Below are positions 36,598 to 47,287 of a stretch of 64,000 nt of DNA, piece after piece. The stretch comes from Chrysomallon squamiferum (lineage: Eukaryota > Mollusca > Gastropoda > Neomphalida > Peltospiridae). The stretch lies in assembly GCA_012295275.1 (NCBI GenBank), contig CM022672.1:32821999-32885998 (forward strand). Direction: 5' to 3'. The notes beneath the pieces are model-generated. The model searched no databases, had not been told where the DNA came from, and worked only from the letters and a program-made list of their open reading frames with translations. The number at the start of each line of letters is the position of its first letter. The first letter of the stretch is position 1. Both the position numbers and the translations under genes were made by a program.

Positions 36598-37337
36598 TTT
36601 GTTTGTTTGTTTGTTTGTTTTTTTTTTATCGCGTAAATATAAACTCGAGAGTTTATATTACTAAGTTGCTCTTCTTTATGACAAAGTTGTTTTTTTTTTT
36701 TTTTTTTTTTTTTTCGTTGTTTCTTTAGTGGTAAATGGAAGAAAGATAACTTTCTAAGTTTATAGTTGCCAAATGTTACCAAACTTATTAAGTCATTCCG
36801 GCTGTAAAAAATAACTATGGTTATTATTATTAAAACTTTAAAATAAATCTGTTACATTAACATTCATATTCATTGCAGTCTTTTCTCAGTTCATTATTTT
36901 CGTTTCACTACACATGTACGTAAAGTATATAATTCAGAAATACTATGTCCAAAACGAACACGTTTATAACATAAGAATTCAAAAATCTGGTTTTATTTAC
37001 AAAAATGTAAACCATGCCTTATGCAGATTAGATATTGCTAGACATGAAATATGATTACAACTAAGATAAAGAACTTAGATCATTTAATATGGAGCTGATG
37101 ACACTATTTCATTCTTCTTCTTCTTCTTCTTATTATTATTATTGAATCTTTTATTATTATTATTTTTTTTTGAATTTATTTATTTGATTTTATCACTTTG
37201 ATTTTATATAGCTTTTTATTCTTATATAATTTTTATTTATTTATTTAGAAGAGGATTGATACCAGTTAATTACTGTATTTATCCTTTGGATCTTATTCTT
37301 TTCAAATATGTGGTAAGTCTGATTTATTTTATTTAAG
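36530..37337. other. T-rich sequence with simple repeats
   Basis: (TTTA)n and (TTTG)n at 36550-36628, poly-T at 36690-36714, TTC/TTA arrays at 37114-37145. No gene seen. Confidence 0.6.
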
Positions 37338-37849
37338 GGTACACCAACCCTAGCACGTGACAAATACAAAGCAGATTCAACAGCTAAGGCTGCAGGCAAG
37401 TTATTTAAACTTTCTTTCTTTTGTGTTTTCTCACCTTATTAATTTGTCTTTATTTAAACTTTCTGTCTCTCTTTTTCTCTCCAGATTCATAGAAGTCTCA
37501 CCTTATTAATTTAAATCTTTATTTAAACTTTCTTTCTTTTGTGTTTTCTTATTAACTGTCTCTCTGTCTTTTCTCTCCAGATTCACTGTCTCTCCCTTTT
37601 TTTCTCCAGATTCACAGAAGTCTCACCTTATTAATTTAAATCTTTATTTAAACTTTCTTTCTTTTGTGTTTTCTTATTAACTGTCTCTCTGCCTTTTCTC
37701 TCCAGATTCACAGAAGTCTCACCTTATTAATTTAAATCGTCTGATGTTGTTTTCAGAACAGAACTGGACACTCTACATGAACTGTGGCTCTGTGATGTTG
37801 CCGCTCAGTCCCTTGGTGACATCACAGGTGAAAGTCTTACATAATGCAG
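37338..37849 (+). other. Two weak exon candidates
   Basis: Segment 37338-37395 follows tttaag and ends before a GC-type donor (gcaagt), reading GTPTLARDKYKADSTAKAA. Segment 37757-37827 (or to 37849) follows ttttcag and ends before GTGAAA or GTAAAT, reading either ELDTLHELWLCDVAAQSLGD or QNWTLYMNCGSVMLPLSPLV. Both frames of the second are open. Only the latter keeps phase with the first. No family is recognised. Confidence 0.2.
37485..37735. repeat. Tandem repeat with splice-acceptor-like units
   Basis: Units containing CTCTCCAG|ATTCA(T/C)AGAAG and TTTAAACTTTCTTTCTTTTG repeat with spacings of about 125 and 96 bp. A related partial unit lies at 37400-37484. Each unit looks like a polypyrimidine tract plus AG. 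Confidence 0.8.
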
Positions 37850-37989
37850 GTAAATATATAGGCACTTTATTACCTACACTCCGGGTGTTTTCTGGATCGT
37901 CATTTATAAATTTTACTTGCTACAGGTAAATCATTTCCGACCTTTTCTACCGCATCGGTTTGTTGTGGTTGTTTTGTTTGTTGTTGTTG

Positions 37990-38001
37990 TTTTGGTTATT
38001 T

Positions 38002-38032
<31 letters not shown>

Positions 38033-38070
38033 TTTGTTTATTTATTTTTTTTTTTTTTTTTTTTTTTTTG
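37990..38070. repeat. (TTTA)n and poly-T
   Basis: TTTA array followed by a poly-T run of about 23. Confidence 0.9.
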
Positions 38071-38273
38071 TAGTTCTGTCTTTCTTTCTTTTTTACATTC
38101 TTTCTCTCTCTCATGTTTCTATTTGTCTATAGTCAGACTGAACGAGTATTAATGTTACACAGCATATTATTATGAAATAAATTAGTCAATAATAATAATC
38201 CCTCAAAAAAGGGATAAACTTTCGATAAGAAAATATTTTATTTTCATTGATAATTGTTGTTGATGGAATAGGA

Positions 38274-38281
38274 AACATACA

Positions 38282-38313
<32 letters not shown>

Positions 38314-38340
38314 CACACACACGTACGTACGTACATACAT
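38274..38340. repeat. (CATA)n microsatellite
   Basis: CATA array passing into ACACAC and GTAC units. Confidence 0.9.
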
Positions 38341-39312
38341 AGAATATTCGAAATCCTAAACTACATACTTGCGAATGCCCAGTTTCCCACAAAAAATAGA
38401 TTCACGCAGAAATGACGAATATTGTCTATGTGCAGAGTTTAATCAGACGTACACAAAACAGAGAATATTCAAAATGCTAAACTACATACAAAGATGAATC
38501 TAACAGACCGTACATAAACTTTTAGAGCTGTCACAGAAGAAACCCACAGGACATAATAAAAGTGGTGACGCAGATCTCGTTGCTGATTTCGAAAGCTTCT
38601 CATAAAAGTTGAAGCTTCAGGGCGCCAAAGATTTAGTTCTGCCGATCAGATACCTATAAACGTGATAAAAAGATTCTTTTCGAATAAATAAAGGGAGAGA
38701 ACTCTACTGGTCCTGTCAAAGAGTTATCTGGTTTAGTTTAGACACTGCAGACGATCGTCGACTGGCGACCTTTCGAATTTACGTCTGCCCGGGTTAAAAA
38801 GCTACGTTAACATTTCCACTGGTGCAAGATGTTTCTCGTCCTTTTTTGCGAGATTAAAAATTAAAAATTAAAAAAAGAAGAAGTAAAAGAAAAACTGAGA
38901 CTGAACATCTCTACCAGCTGGACAAGTCTGTGAACTAACTGGTCAATTTCCGTGCATCAGTGATCAAATAATAATTTAGCAGTAAGAAAGTTAACGGTAA
39001 TAATAGTAATTTGCACTGACATCGTTTATTTTTAACTATCATACATACAGAATATTTAAATAAAAGATTAAATACTTCTAACAGCTCTGTTTATACTTCA
39101 TGTTAATAATCCGATAGCTGTGACAGTTATTCCACCATGAAAGGTTTAAGCTCGTATTTCTTTGTAAGAATTTGTAGTCCTGTTCAAGATGTATACAGAG
39201 AAATGAGGTGTATGTACATTCGTCATTTATTTCCTGCAGCCTGAATTCAAAACATAATGATCAGATAAACTACCACAGTCTTAAAATACCTGTATTTTTT
39301 TTTTTTTTTTAT
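38341..39312. other. Mixed sequence, no gene supported
   Basis: agaatattc(g/a)aaat(c/g)ctaaactacata occurs twice, about 120 bp apart (near 38341 and 38461). The GC-richer part at 38550-38850 has no family-like reading and may be a transposon remnant. Confidence 0.4.
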
Positions 39313-39321
39313 TTACTACTT

Positions 39322-39375
<54 letters not shown>

Positions 39376-39471
39376 TTATTACTCTTATACGTACATACAT
39401 ACATACATATACATATATATTTTTTTTTCTTATTTGTATTTATTTATATCTTTGTTTTTATTATTATTATC

Positions 39472-39515
<44 letters not shown>
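39313..39515. repeat. Compound (CTA)n, (CATA)n, (ATT)n microsatellite
   Basis: CTA array at 39316-39376, CATA/TATA units, then ATT array at 39455-39515. Confidence 0.92.
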
Positions 39516-39540
39516 GTCAGTGTTACTACTACAGCTAAGT

Positions 39541-39828
39541 CATAGGTTTATAACCTGGGGGTCGTGAACCCCAGACGGGTCGCGAATCTTTTTTCTGGGG
39601 GTCGAGATCGTTTTTCAACTTGATGGTTTAGATTGGGAGAAATAAACAAAAACAACATGTAGATAGGTTTGGGACCCGTCACAGTGAATATAGATTCCTT
39701 TTGTACTGTCTTTGGTTGATGAAAATATGGTAACCCTAGATATTATTGATAAATGTTTTTAAAGGGGTCATCTGTCGTATTGAATTGTTCATAAGGGGTC
39801 GCGGTATGAAAAAGTCCGAAAACCAGTG
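39541..39828 (+). mobile_element. hAT-type MITE, copy 1
   Basis: Begins CATAGGTTTATAACCTGGGG and ends with the reverse complement of CACTGGTTTTCGGAC. It is flanked by agctaagt (39533-39540) and agctaaat (39829-39836), a 7-of-8 target duplication. The internal GGGTCGTGAACCCC and GGGGTCGCGGTATGAAAAAG blocks are shared, in opposite orientation, with the element at 57077-57387. No coding capacity. Confidence 0.8.
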
Positions 39829-39839
39829 AGCTAAATGGT

Positions 39840-40112
39840 AAGTACTATAGTTTACCTTTTATTTATTTTTTATTTATTTTTTTTTTTATTATTATTATTA
39901 TTATTTTTTTTTTTTTTTTTTTTTTTGTTCATTATAACACAGAGACAAACACCTGAATGTAGGTCTCTTAAATCTTATTTCTAAGTCCAGTTACTCAAAG
40001 TACAGGTGAATCTTTGCAATAGCGAATACATTAAAAAATATATATAGACTATGTTTGCACTTCAAAATAAACTGTTACTATCGGCTACGAACTTTGCTTT
40101 TGCTTCGTGACC

Positions 40113-40146
<34 letters not shown>

Positions 40147-40823
40147 GTAAATTCATACCACGATATATTCTTGAACCAACGTTTATTTACAAAAACTGAG
40201 TTATTATTTTACCTGTGCGTGACAAAAGGAATGACGCACCCTTTTCGAGTAACAAGTTGATTATTAAGAGCTTTACGGTAGTCGTTTGTCGCAGAATTGA
40301 TTGAGGACAAACTCGTGTAAAATTTCGACAATGAGACTGATGTGTCAGCAGCGTGACGTCACAACGAACTTGCACAACCAGCTTGCAACACACAGAAAAC
40401 TAAACGATCGTTCAACCAGCTGGGTGTCGTGCCTGAACAAGATTTTTTTTCACGAATTTTGAATAAACATTATCCCAAAAATGAAAACACAAATAACTTT
40501 AAATAAATAAATAACAACAATAAGAAATGAAGATAATAATAATACAAAAGCAGTTATTTATGTATTTCATTTTGTTATAATCAATTAACTGTTTCAAAAC
40601 TGTAACATGCGGACGATTGCTGGATCAAAGCTTTTCAGTGGCTCATCAGGTAATTTTCACATAACTGATGTTTGAAATCTTTTACATTTTTGTGAATTTA
40701 ATAGAACTTGTTGCTAACACAAGGAATACAGGCAATTTGTGAATTTTACCTATATTATTATTAATCACAATATGTGTGTGTTCGTGTGTGTGCGTGTGTT
40801 TGTGTGTGTATGTTTTGTGTGTG

Positions 40824-40887
<64 letters not shown>

Positions 40888-41562
40888 AACATGACAAAAT
40901 ACTGACATAATATTCCTTTATATGTGATTTTATATTATTGTTGTTCTTGTTTTTCTCTCTCTTTTTTTATCGCTAGATAAAAATCGAGTACTAGTTCAAA
41001 AGGTTAACGTAATCTGTTAATATTCTGTTAATACTGTATAACGATCTCGAAACAGCTAGTTATAACAAATATTTAAAAAGGTTAACGTAATCTGTTAATA
41101 TTCTGTTAATACTGTACAATAATAACAAGATATGTGGTAACGTACAGACATATAAATATAAAAATGAATGAATTTATTAATCAGAAAATGTGACATCATG
41201 TAATTAGGTGGGAAAAAGATATTTCGGTTGTATGTAAATATACTTCATTTGGAAGCATAAGCTGGAATAACAGAAACTTATTTATCATATTTATTTATTT
41301 ATTTTTGGTTTGAAATCAGAATAATATAAAGACATGTGAATACTGTAATGTTCGGTGACTAATGTTTACAGTTACACCTATTACTCATAATACATGATAA
41401 ATATACCAGTTACGTCACAGCGTGTAACGCTATCTCGTTGTGCTAGCTACCCGTTCCAAAAACAAATAGTGACGTCACTTATACCTTTCTGTTCTTTCAT
41501 TTCCATTCAGTCAGACAGTGACGTCATTGTTTTCTATAGTAACAGTCTCTAATTACTTATTC

Positions 41563-41594
<32 letters not shown>

Positions 41595-42290
41595 CGTGAC
41601 GTTGTTCTGTATTTGTTACAGAATCCTGATTTTTTTTTTTATTATTATTGAACCGCTATTTCAAATGACTGTGTAGCTCATTTTATTTCTCAAACGACAG
41701 TTAGCCATTACTCTGGATGAAGATTCCAATATTATCAACAAAAGTGGAAAAAAGAAAAGACAATATGGAGAGCATTCAATTAAATCAGATGTGAATCTTT
41801 GAAAATTAATGTGAGATTTCGGATACCAATGAAAACAGTAAATAATGAACAAAGATTTTAATCAAAAGAAGATTTTGGCAAAGCTAAGGATATTTATTAT
41901 GTATTAAATTTAGATTGTGGCATGAGTGTTGGATGTACAAAATAGATAAAAATGGTTGTTTTATTATTTTTCTTTAAGATGTTTTAAGAATTGTTTGATA
42001 CCTAAAGATAATATTAGAAGAAATAATTGTTTTCACATAAACTTAACCTGAACCAATACAAATAGTTTACTTCAACTGTTTTTATTGAAATATGCCTGGA
42101 AATGAAGTTGTGATTAATTAATACTGAATCTCGGCTATATTTGGTCATATATGATTTAGTCGGAGTTGCCACCATAAATATGTGTGTATGTGTCTCTGTG
42201 TGTGTCTATGTGTATGTGTGTGTCTGTGTGTGTCTCTCTGTGTGTGTGTGTGTAAATATTGTTTCAGTTGAGATAAAATTTTTGTTATTT
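39840..42290. other. AT-rich sequence with repeats
   Basis: Poly-T tracts at 39904-39926 and 40116-40143; GT/TA array at 40773-40886; a 78-bp-spaced duplication of AAAGGTTAACGTAATCTGTT (40999 and 41077); poly-A at 41567-41593; TG array at 42180-42252. No coding exon recognised. Confidence 0.55.
40354..41526. promoter_or_regulatory. Three CRE-type palindromes (TGACGTCA)
   Basis: Perfect TGACGTCA octamers at 40354-40361, 41470-41477 and 41519-41526. This is the consensus binding site of CREB/ATF bZIP factors. A related TACGTCAC lies near 41414. There is no adjacent annotated start site, so function is unproven. Confidence 0.3.
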
Positions 42291-42294
42291 AACA

Positions 42295-42579
42295 CTAGCA
42301 AACAACAAATATCAATTTCTGTTTTAGAATTAAAGAAAACATTAATGTAAGAGGTGCATAGCTAGGAGTATTATTCATATTTTCGAAATTATGATCTAGT
42401 GGACAGTCATGATATTGGAATATAGTCTTCAAACACTTATAAATAGTAATTGTCAAAGCACGCAATTTCATATTTGCTATTATTTCCAAATTTCCAGCAT
42501 CACAGACTTCAGCCAACTGGTAAACATACACTGCTTGATCATTTTCATATTTGATATCAAAAACAACAGTGATATCCAG
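42295..42579 (-). other. Open frame left of the gap, minus strand
   Basis: A frame runs out of the gap toward lower coordinates, reading LDITVVFDIKYENDQAVYVY and LAEVCDAGNLEIIANMKLRA. It is in line with the BTBD-like gene only because the gap was filled with 200 N, so joining them is not justified. It does not clearly look like the PHR domain expected after BACK in BTBD3/6. It could be a further exon of that gene or chance. Confidence 0.25.
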
Positions 42580-42779
42580 NNNNNNNNNNNNNNNNNNNNN
42601 NNNNNNNNNNNNNNNNNNNNNNNNNNNNNNNNNNNNNNNNNNNNNNNNNNNNNNNNNNNNNNNNNNNNNNNNNNNNNNNNNNNNNNNNNNNNNNNNNNNN
42701 NNNNNNNNNNNNNNNNNNNNNNNNNNNNNNNNNNNNNNNNNNNNNNNNNNNNNNNNNNNNNNNNNNNNNNNNNNNNNNN
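42580..42779. other. Assembly gap (200 N)
   Basis: Exactly 200 N, interrupting the BTB-BACK gene. Confidence 0.99.
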
Positions 42780-43430
42780 TCACGTGTTCTACAAAATACG
42801 TCTGATCGAGTAATGGATAACGCACGTGCTTCACGGCCTCTCCCAGTGCTTCGCGCATGTTCTGTCCATTCGTCTGTCTTCCTTGCTTCTTACACGCGCT
42901 GTCAGCCCACTTCACAGCGGCTTCGAAAACATTTTTCTCGTCTGCTGTCAGTTCGTCTGATCGTACGATCTCAACCAGACATTCGTGACAAAGATCGGTG
43001 ACTTCATCCGACTTCAGAACTTCGTCGCCATTTTCCAAAATGAAGTCCAGAGTTTTTTTTCTTAGATCATGTTCATCAAACAGGTGAGCTTGTTCCAGCA
43101 CGACGCACGCATTCTGTGACGACAACGACGACTCCAAATAGCGCACGCACTGATCTTCCAGTGTCGTGACGATGTACTTCCTCGATAGATACAGCAGACC
43201 GGTGACGTTGTGGCCTGTTAGGACGACGTCATCCGTATAAAGATATCTGTGTAAAAGAATGTATAGTAAGACTTCAAAACGAGAGATAATTATGGGAGAT
43301 TAATTAATTAGAAAATAATTAGATTACTAACAAAAACTGTATTGTTATCAACGTTCGTGTCGGTATGTATGTTTCGTTACTCACTATGTTCGTACCTGTG
43401 TCGCTGTGTGTTTCTGTGTTTCTGTGTGTG

Positions 43431-43472
<42 letters not shown>

Positions 43473-43735
43473 AACATACTTTAAAAACTCTGTGAAAATA
43501 TCTGCCTGCACATCAGGCAACTGGATGGTGTTTTGTTCGCGAAGTTCTCCCATCAGCATCCTGTGGAAGACTTCGCTTCGTATCATAAGGATGAAGCGAT
43601 GTGCATCCACAGTTTTTTTTCTTCCCCAACAACAAATCTGACGTCGCTGTCTGTTCTCGTACGAAAAACGTGTTCAATACACTCCGTCAGTTTTTTCCCA
43701 GTCTGCCAACTTGAAACTTCTGCTGAGGTGGCCAT
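42780..43735 (-). CDS. BTB-BACK protein, BTBD3/BTBD6-like, partial
   Basis: BTB-BACK proteins of this group act as substrate adaptors for cullin-3 ubiquitin ligases. Exon 1 (43480-43735) starts at ATG 43735 in a good context (AAAATATGG). It reads SDVRFVVGEE, then DAHRFILMIRSEVFHRMLMG, then IQLPDVQADIFTEFLK, which is the BTB core. Its donor is GTATGT. Exon 2 (acceptor TTACACAG, from 43246 to the gap) restores the frame as YLYTDDVVLTGHNVTGLLYL, then QCVRYLESSLSSQNACVVLE, LCHECLVEIVRSDELTADEK and FEAAVKWADSACKKQG, which is the BACK domain. Exon 1 needs one extra A in the A8 run at 43613-43620 to stay in frame; this is a sequencing error or a real lesion. The C-terminal half lies in or beyond the gap. 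Confidence 0.8.
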
Positions 43736-43751
43736 ATTTTCACTATAAACA

Positions 43752-43756
<5 letters not shown>

Positions 43757-43791
<35 letters not shown>

Positions 43792-43879
43792 TGGAATGGG
43801 GAGAGAAAAAGAAAAAGAAATTGTTCGGACACAGACTGTAACAGTTGTTAGGGCTAATGAAAAAAGAATTAATTAATTA

Positions 43880-43922
<43 letters not shown>

Positions 43923-43999
43923 TGGAATGGATAATAGAAAAAGAAATTGATCGGATAATAATAATAATTCTAATAATAATAACAATAAAATAATAAAAT

Positions 44000-44054
<55 letters not shown>

Positions 44055-44131
44055 TGGAATGGATGATGAATGAAATGATGATGTTGGGATAAGAATAATA
44101 TAACAATAACTTAATAATAATAATAATAAAA

Positions 44132-44178
<47 letters not shown>

Positions 44179-44185
44179 TAATAAC

Positions 44186-44218
<33 letters not shown>

Positions 44219-44219
44219 T
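43757..44219. repeat. AAT arrays with ATGGAATGG spacers
   Basis: Long AAT blocks are separated by related spacers that each start atATGGAATGG (about 43790, 43921 and 44053), giving a unit of about 130 bp. It lies immediately upstream of the BTB-BACK gene's ATG. Confidence 0.9.
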
Positions 44220-44931
44220 AATAACCTCATACTAAATATAATTTTAACATGTTTCTGTGTCCAGGTCAGAGTTCTGTTGCAGCGCCTCGCACTGCAGTGA
44301 CCAGGTTTCTATATTTATATCTAGCTATGACCTGTACACGGAAATCTTTCAAACAAACATTTTTATGTAAAGAAATAATTAACCTAAGATAATTTCGAAC
44401 AAGGGACTACTTTCTGTTCAGCGCCTGTATCAGAGATTAAAAATAAACAAATAAAAAAAAAAATCTAAAAAATAAAAAATAAATAAATATAGATAGTCGA
44501 TCAAAGATAGAAAGAAAAAAATTAGATAAATATGATTACCATGAATCGACAACAAAAGATTAAAAAAAGTACATTATATCAGACATGTCTGGACACAGTC
44601 AGGTGATTATTTCACTGCGGCACAAACGATATTCGACAACAACAAATACACCAAATCTAAAAAGAAACACTATATAAGAAAAGAGAATAATAAGTAAGAA
44701 AAATAAAGGAACAAGATGTGATGTTTTTTAAATAGAAAACAATACAAAATACCTTTAATTTCAACTTCCTGATCGACAATTTCTTATAAGCGACTATTTT
44801 CTCTCTATCGACTCAACTGTAGATCACAGATATAACCGATCTAAGAATAAATGAAATAAAATAAAAAATAAAATAAAATAAAATATATAGCAAAAGACGT
44901 CAATAAAAAAAATAATAATAATAAGGGCAAC

Positions 44932-44965
<34 letters not shown>

Positions 44966-45410
44966 ATATCATACTAAAGACTTTAGAAAAGTCATGTTAT
45001 ACGTAATCTTTCATTTAAGTTTAAAAAAAACTCACACTTAAATAATCTATTTGTTAAAGAACTAACTCTGATATATTTAGTAATAAATTAAGAACACCGG
45101 AATCGTTCAAACATAATAAAATATAAAATATCATAAACTTTCAATATGGCTGACTAGTTTCACTTCTGCTTTGTAAACTTTTAGTTATCAAACCCTCCAC
45201 TGATAAACACGCGACTGACGTCAAATATCTTATACGTCACAAAGTGTCATTTTGTTAGGTTTCAGTCTCAGATTAAAATAAACAAATCGTTTTACGAGAT
45301 ATTTGTATACTCATCTTACATACATCTTCTTTACAACAGATAACTTTAATTCTAATTCAGTAGATTAAGTACTACTAGACTGCATTGTTTATACGTCAGT
45401 TATAAAGGTA

Positions 45411-45463
<53 letters not shown>

Positions 45464-45824
45464 CAACAATAACAACAACAACAACAACAACAGCAGCAAC
45501 AACATCAACAGCAACAATAATAAGAAATATGTACATGTTTTATTTCTCTGACGAAACTTGCATAACCAGTATGTGAATATAATCTAACACTGATTGTTTG
45601 CTTGTTATGTAGGTCATGTTAAAATATCGTGTTACTGGTACACGAGACACACAAAGGTATACTAGGGTGTTATTTACAGCGATCTGACAAATTCATTGTT
45701 AATACACTATCTGTCCATAAGTGTAGAAATAACCCGTGAAAATAAGAAATTATTTACATTTGTCAGCATTGTGAGAAGATAAACAATTTCAATAAAGACG
45801 ATAAAGACAACCAACAAACTCGTA

Positions 45825-45869
<45 letters not shown>

Positions 45870-46085
45870 TAATAATAATAATAAAATAAAAAATAATAAT
45901 AAAAAGTAATAAAAATTATATGAGATAATATTATCACATCCTCTAGTTACACCTTCCATACACCAGATGGTAAGAAACATTTTATAGTCGGGTCTAGCAC
46001 ATATTTTTTCATGTTTAAAAAGCCTCACGCTATAACGCTGTTTGTTACATGTATATCCATAGCAGCAATAATGTTTATTCTTTTT

Positions 46086-46124
<39 letters not shown>

Positions 46125-46277
46125 CCATTGTAGATGAAAACATTTTATATATTGGTTAGCATCGGTGATAGACCAAAATGAATGTTAGATAAACAAGGAA
46201 GGAACGAATGAAGAAAGGAAGAAAGAAAGACTGAACGAAACACATGCAAAGAAATAAATAAGAAATATATAATAATA

Positions 46278-46337
<60 letters not shown>

Positions 46338-46671
46338 AATAAATAAATAAAATAAGAACAATATAAAATACTTTGTAGTTTTAAAGTACATACATACCTG
46401 AAAAACTTCCTGATCGATAATTTCTTAGAAACGAGTAATTTCCGTTTAACAACTCTGCTATTGATCACTGAGATCAGGGATGTATAGATAAATCTATAAA
46501 TAAATAAATAAATAAATAAATAAAAAATGTAATAAAGTAATATAAAGTAATCGATCGATAAATATATAGCATAAGTAATAGATGAATCATTGAACTATAT
46601 TTAGGTGATACTATTATTATTACTACTACTATTATTAATGGAATAATAATAATTATTATAAAGACGATCGA

Positions 46672-46712
<41 letters not shown>

Positions 46713-47287
46713 ATATTTTATCGATATTTCTTATAAATCTGTATGCTAGGTACGAAAAAAAAGCCTTTAACAAAATTCACACAAAAAATGTATAGCCTTC
46801 ACAAAATAGATAACAATTTCTATATGTCTGATTTGTTTTAAGGAAAGCAATAGTACAGCATATATTAAATGACAATAAAATACAAAATACCTTCAAATTT
46901 CAAAATGGCCGACTACTTCTGAATAATGCTTCTTGTTTGTGAGTGGTTTTCCTAGAACTGACACCTTTCTGTTTGACAAGTCCCTGTTATTTTCTGTGAC
47001 AGAAATTAGATTTACTAAGTCAAGTCTATTTACATACAAATGTTTTATTATATACAATTTGTGTTAACCTGTTAAATAAATTTTAAAAAAAAAAGAAAAA
47101 AAAAAAAAAAAAAAAAAAAAATATATTTTGCCATTACTTATTTTGTCTGTAAGATATTTATATTTATTTCACACACAGTATATTGATGAAAAGTTATCGT
47201 TAACAAGTGTCTGTTATGTAGGTCAGATCAAAATAGCGTGTCAGTTGTATTGGCGACAAGAAACGTTATACTATGATCGTGAAAAAT
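44220..47287. other. AT-rich sequence with microsatellites
   Basis: TAG array at 44935-44964, AAT/AAC at 45412-45505, AAT at 45829-45866, poly-T at 46088-46124, AAT at 46274-46328, TAAA at 46498-46522, ATT at 46673-46710, poly-A at 47082-47121. One CRE palindrome at 45216-45223. A block of about 60 bp starting ACTTCCTGATCGA occurs at 44764 and 46403. No coding exon recognised. Confidence 0.6.

Noticed and set aside
38550-38850. GC-richer patch resembling a possible tRNA or LTR
   Set aside because: No cloverleaf, A/B box pair or LTR-type ends could be identified.
42295-43146. 283-codon ORF across the second gap
   Set aside because: Continuity depends on exactly 200 N placeholders; only the part right of the gap is supported as coding.
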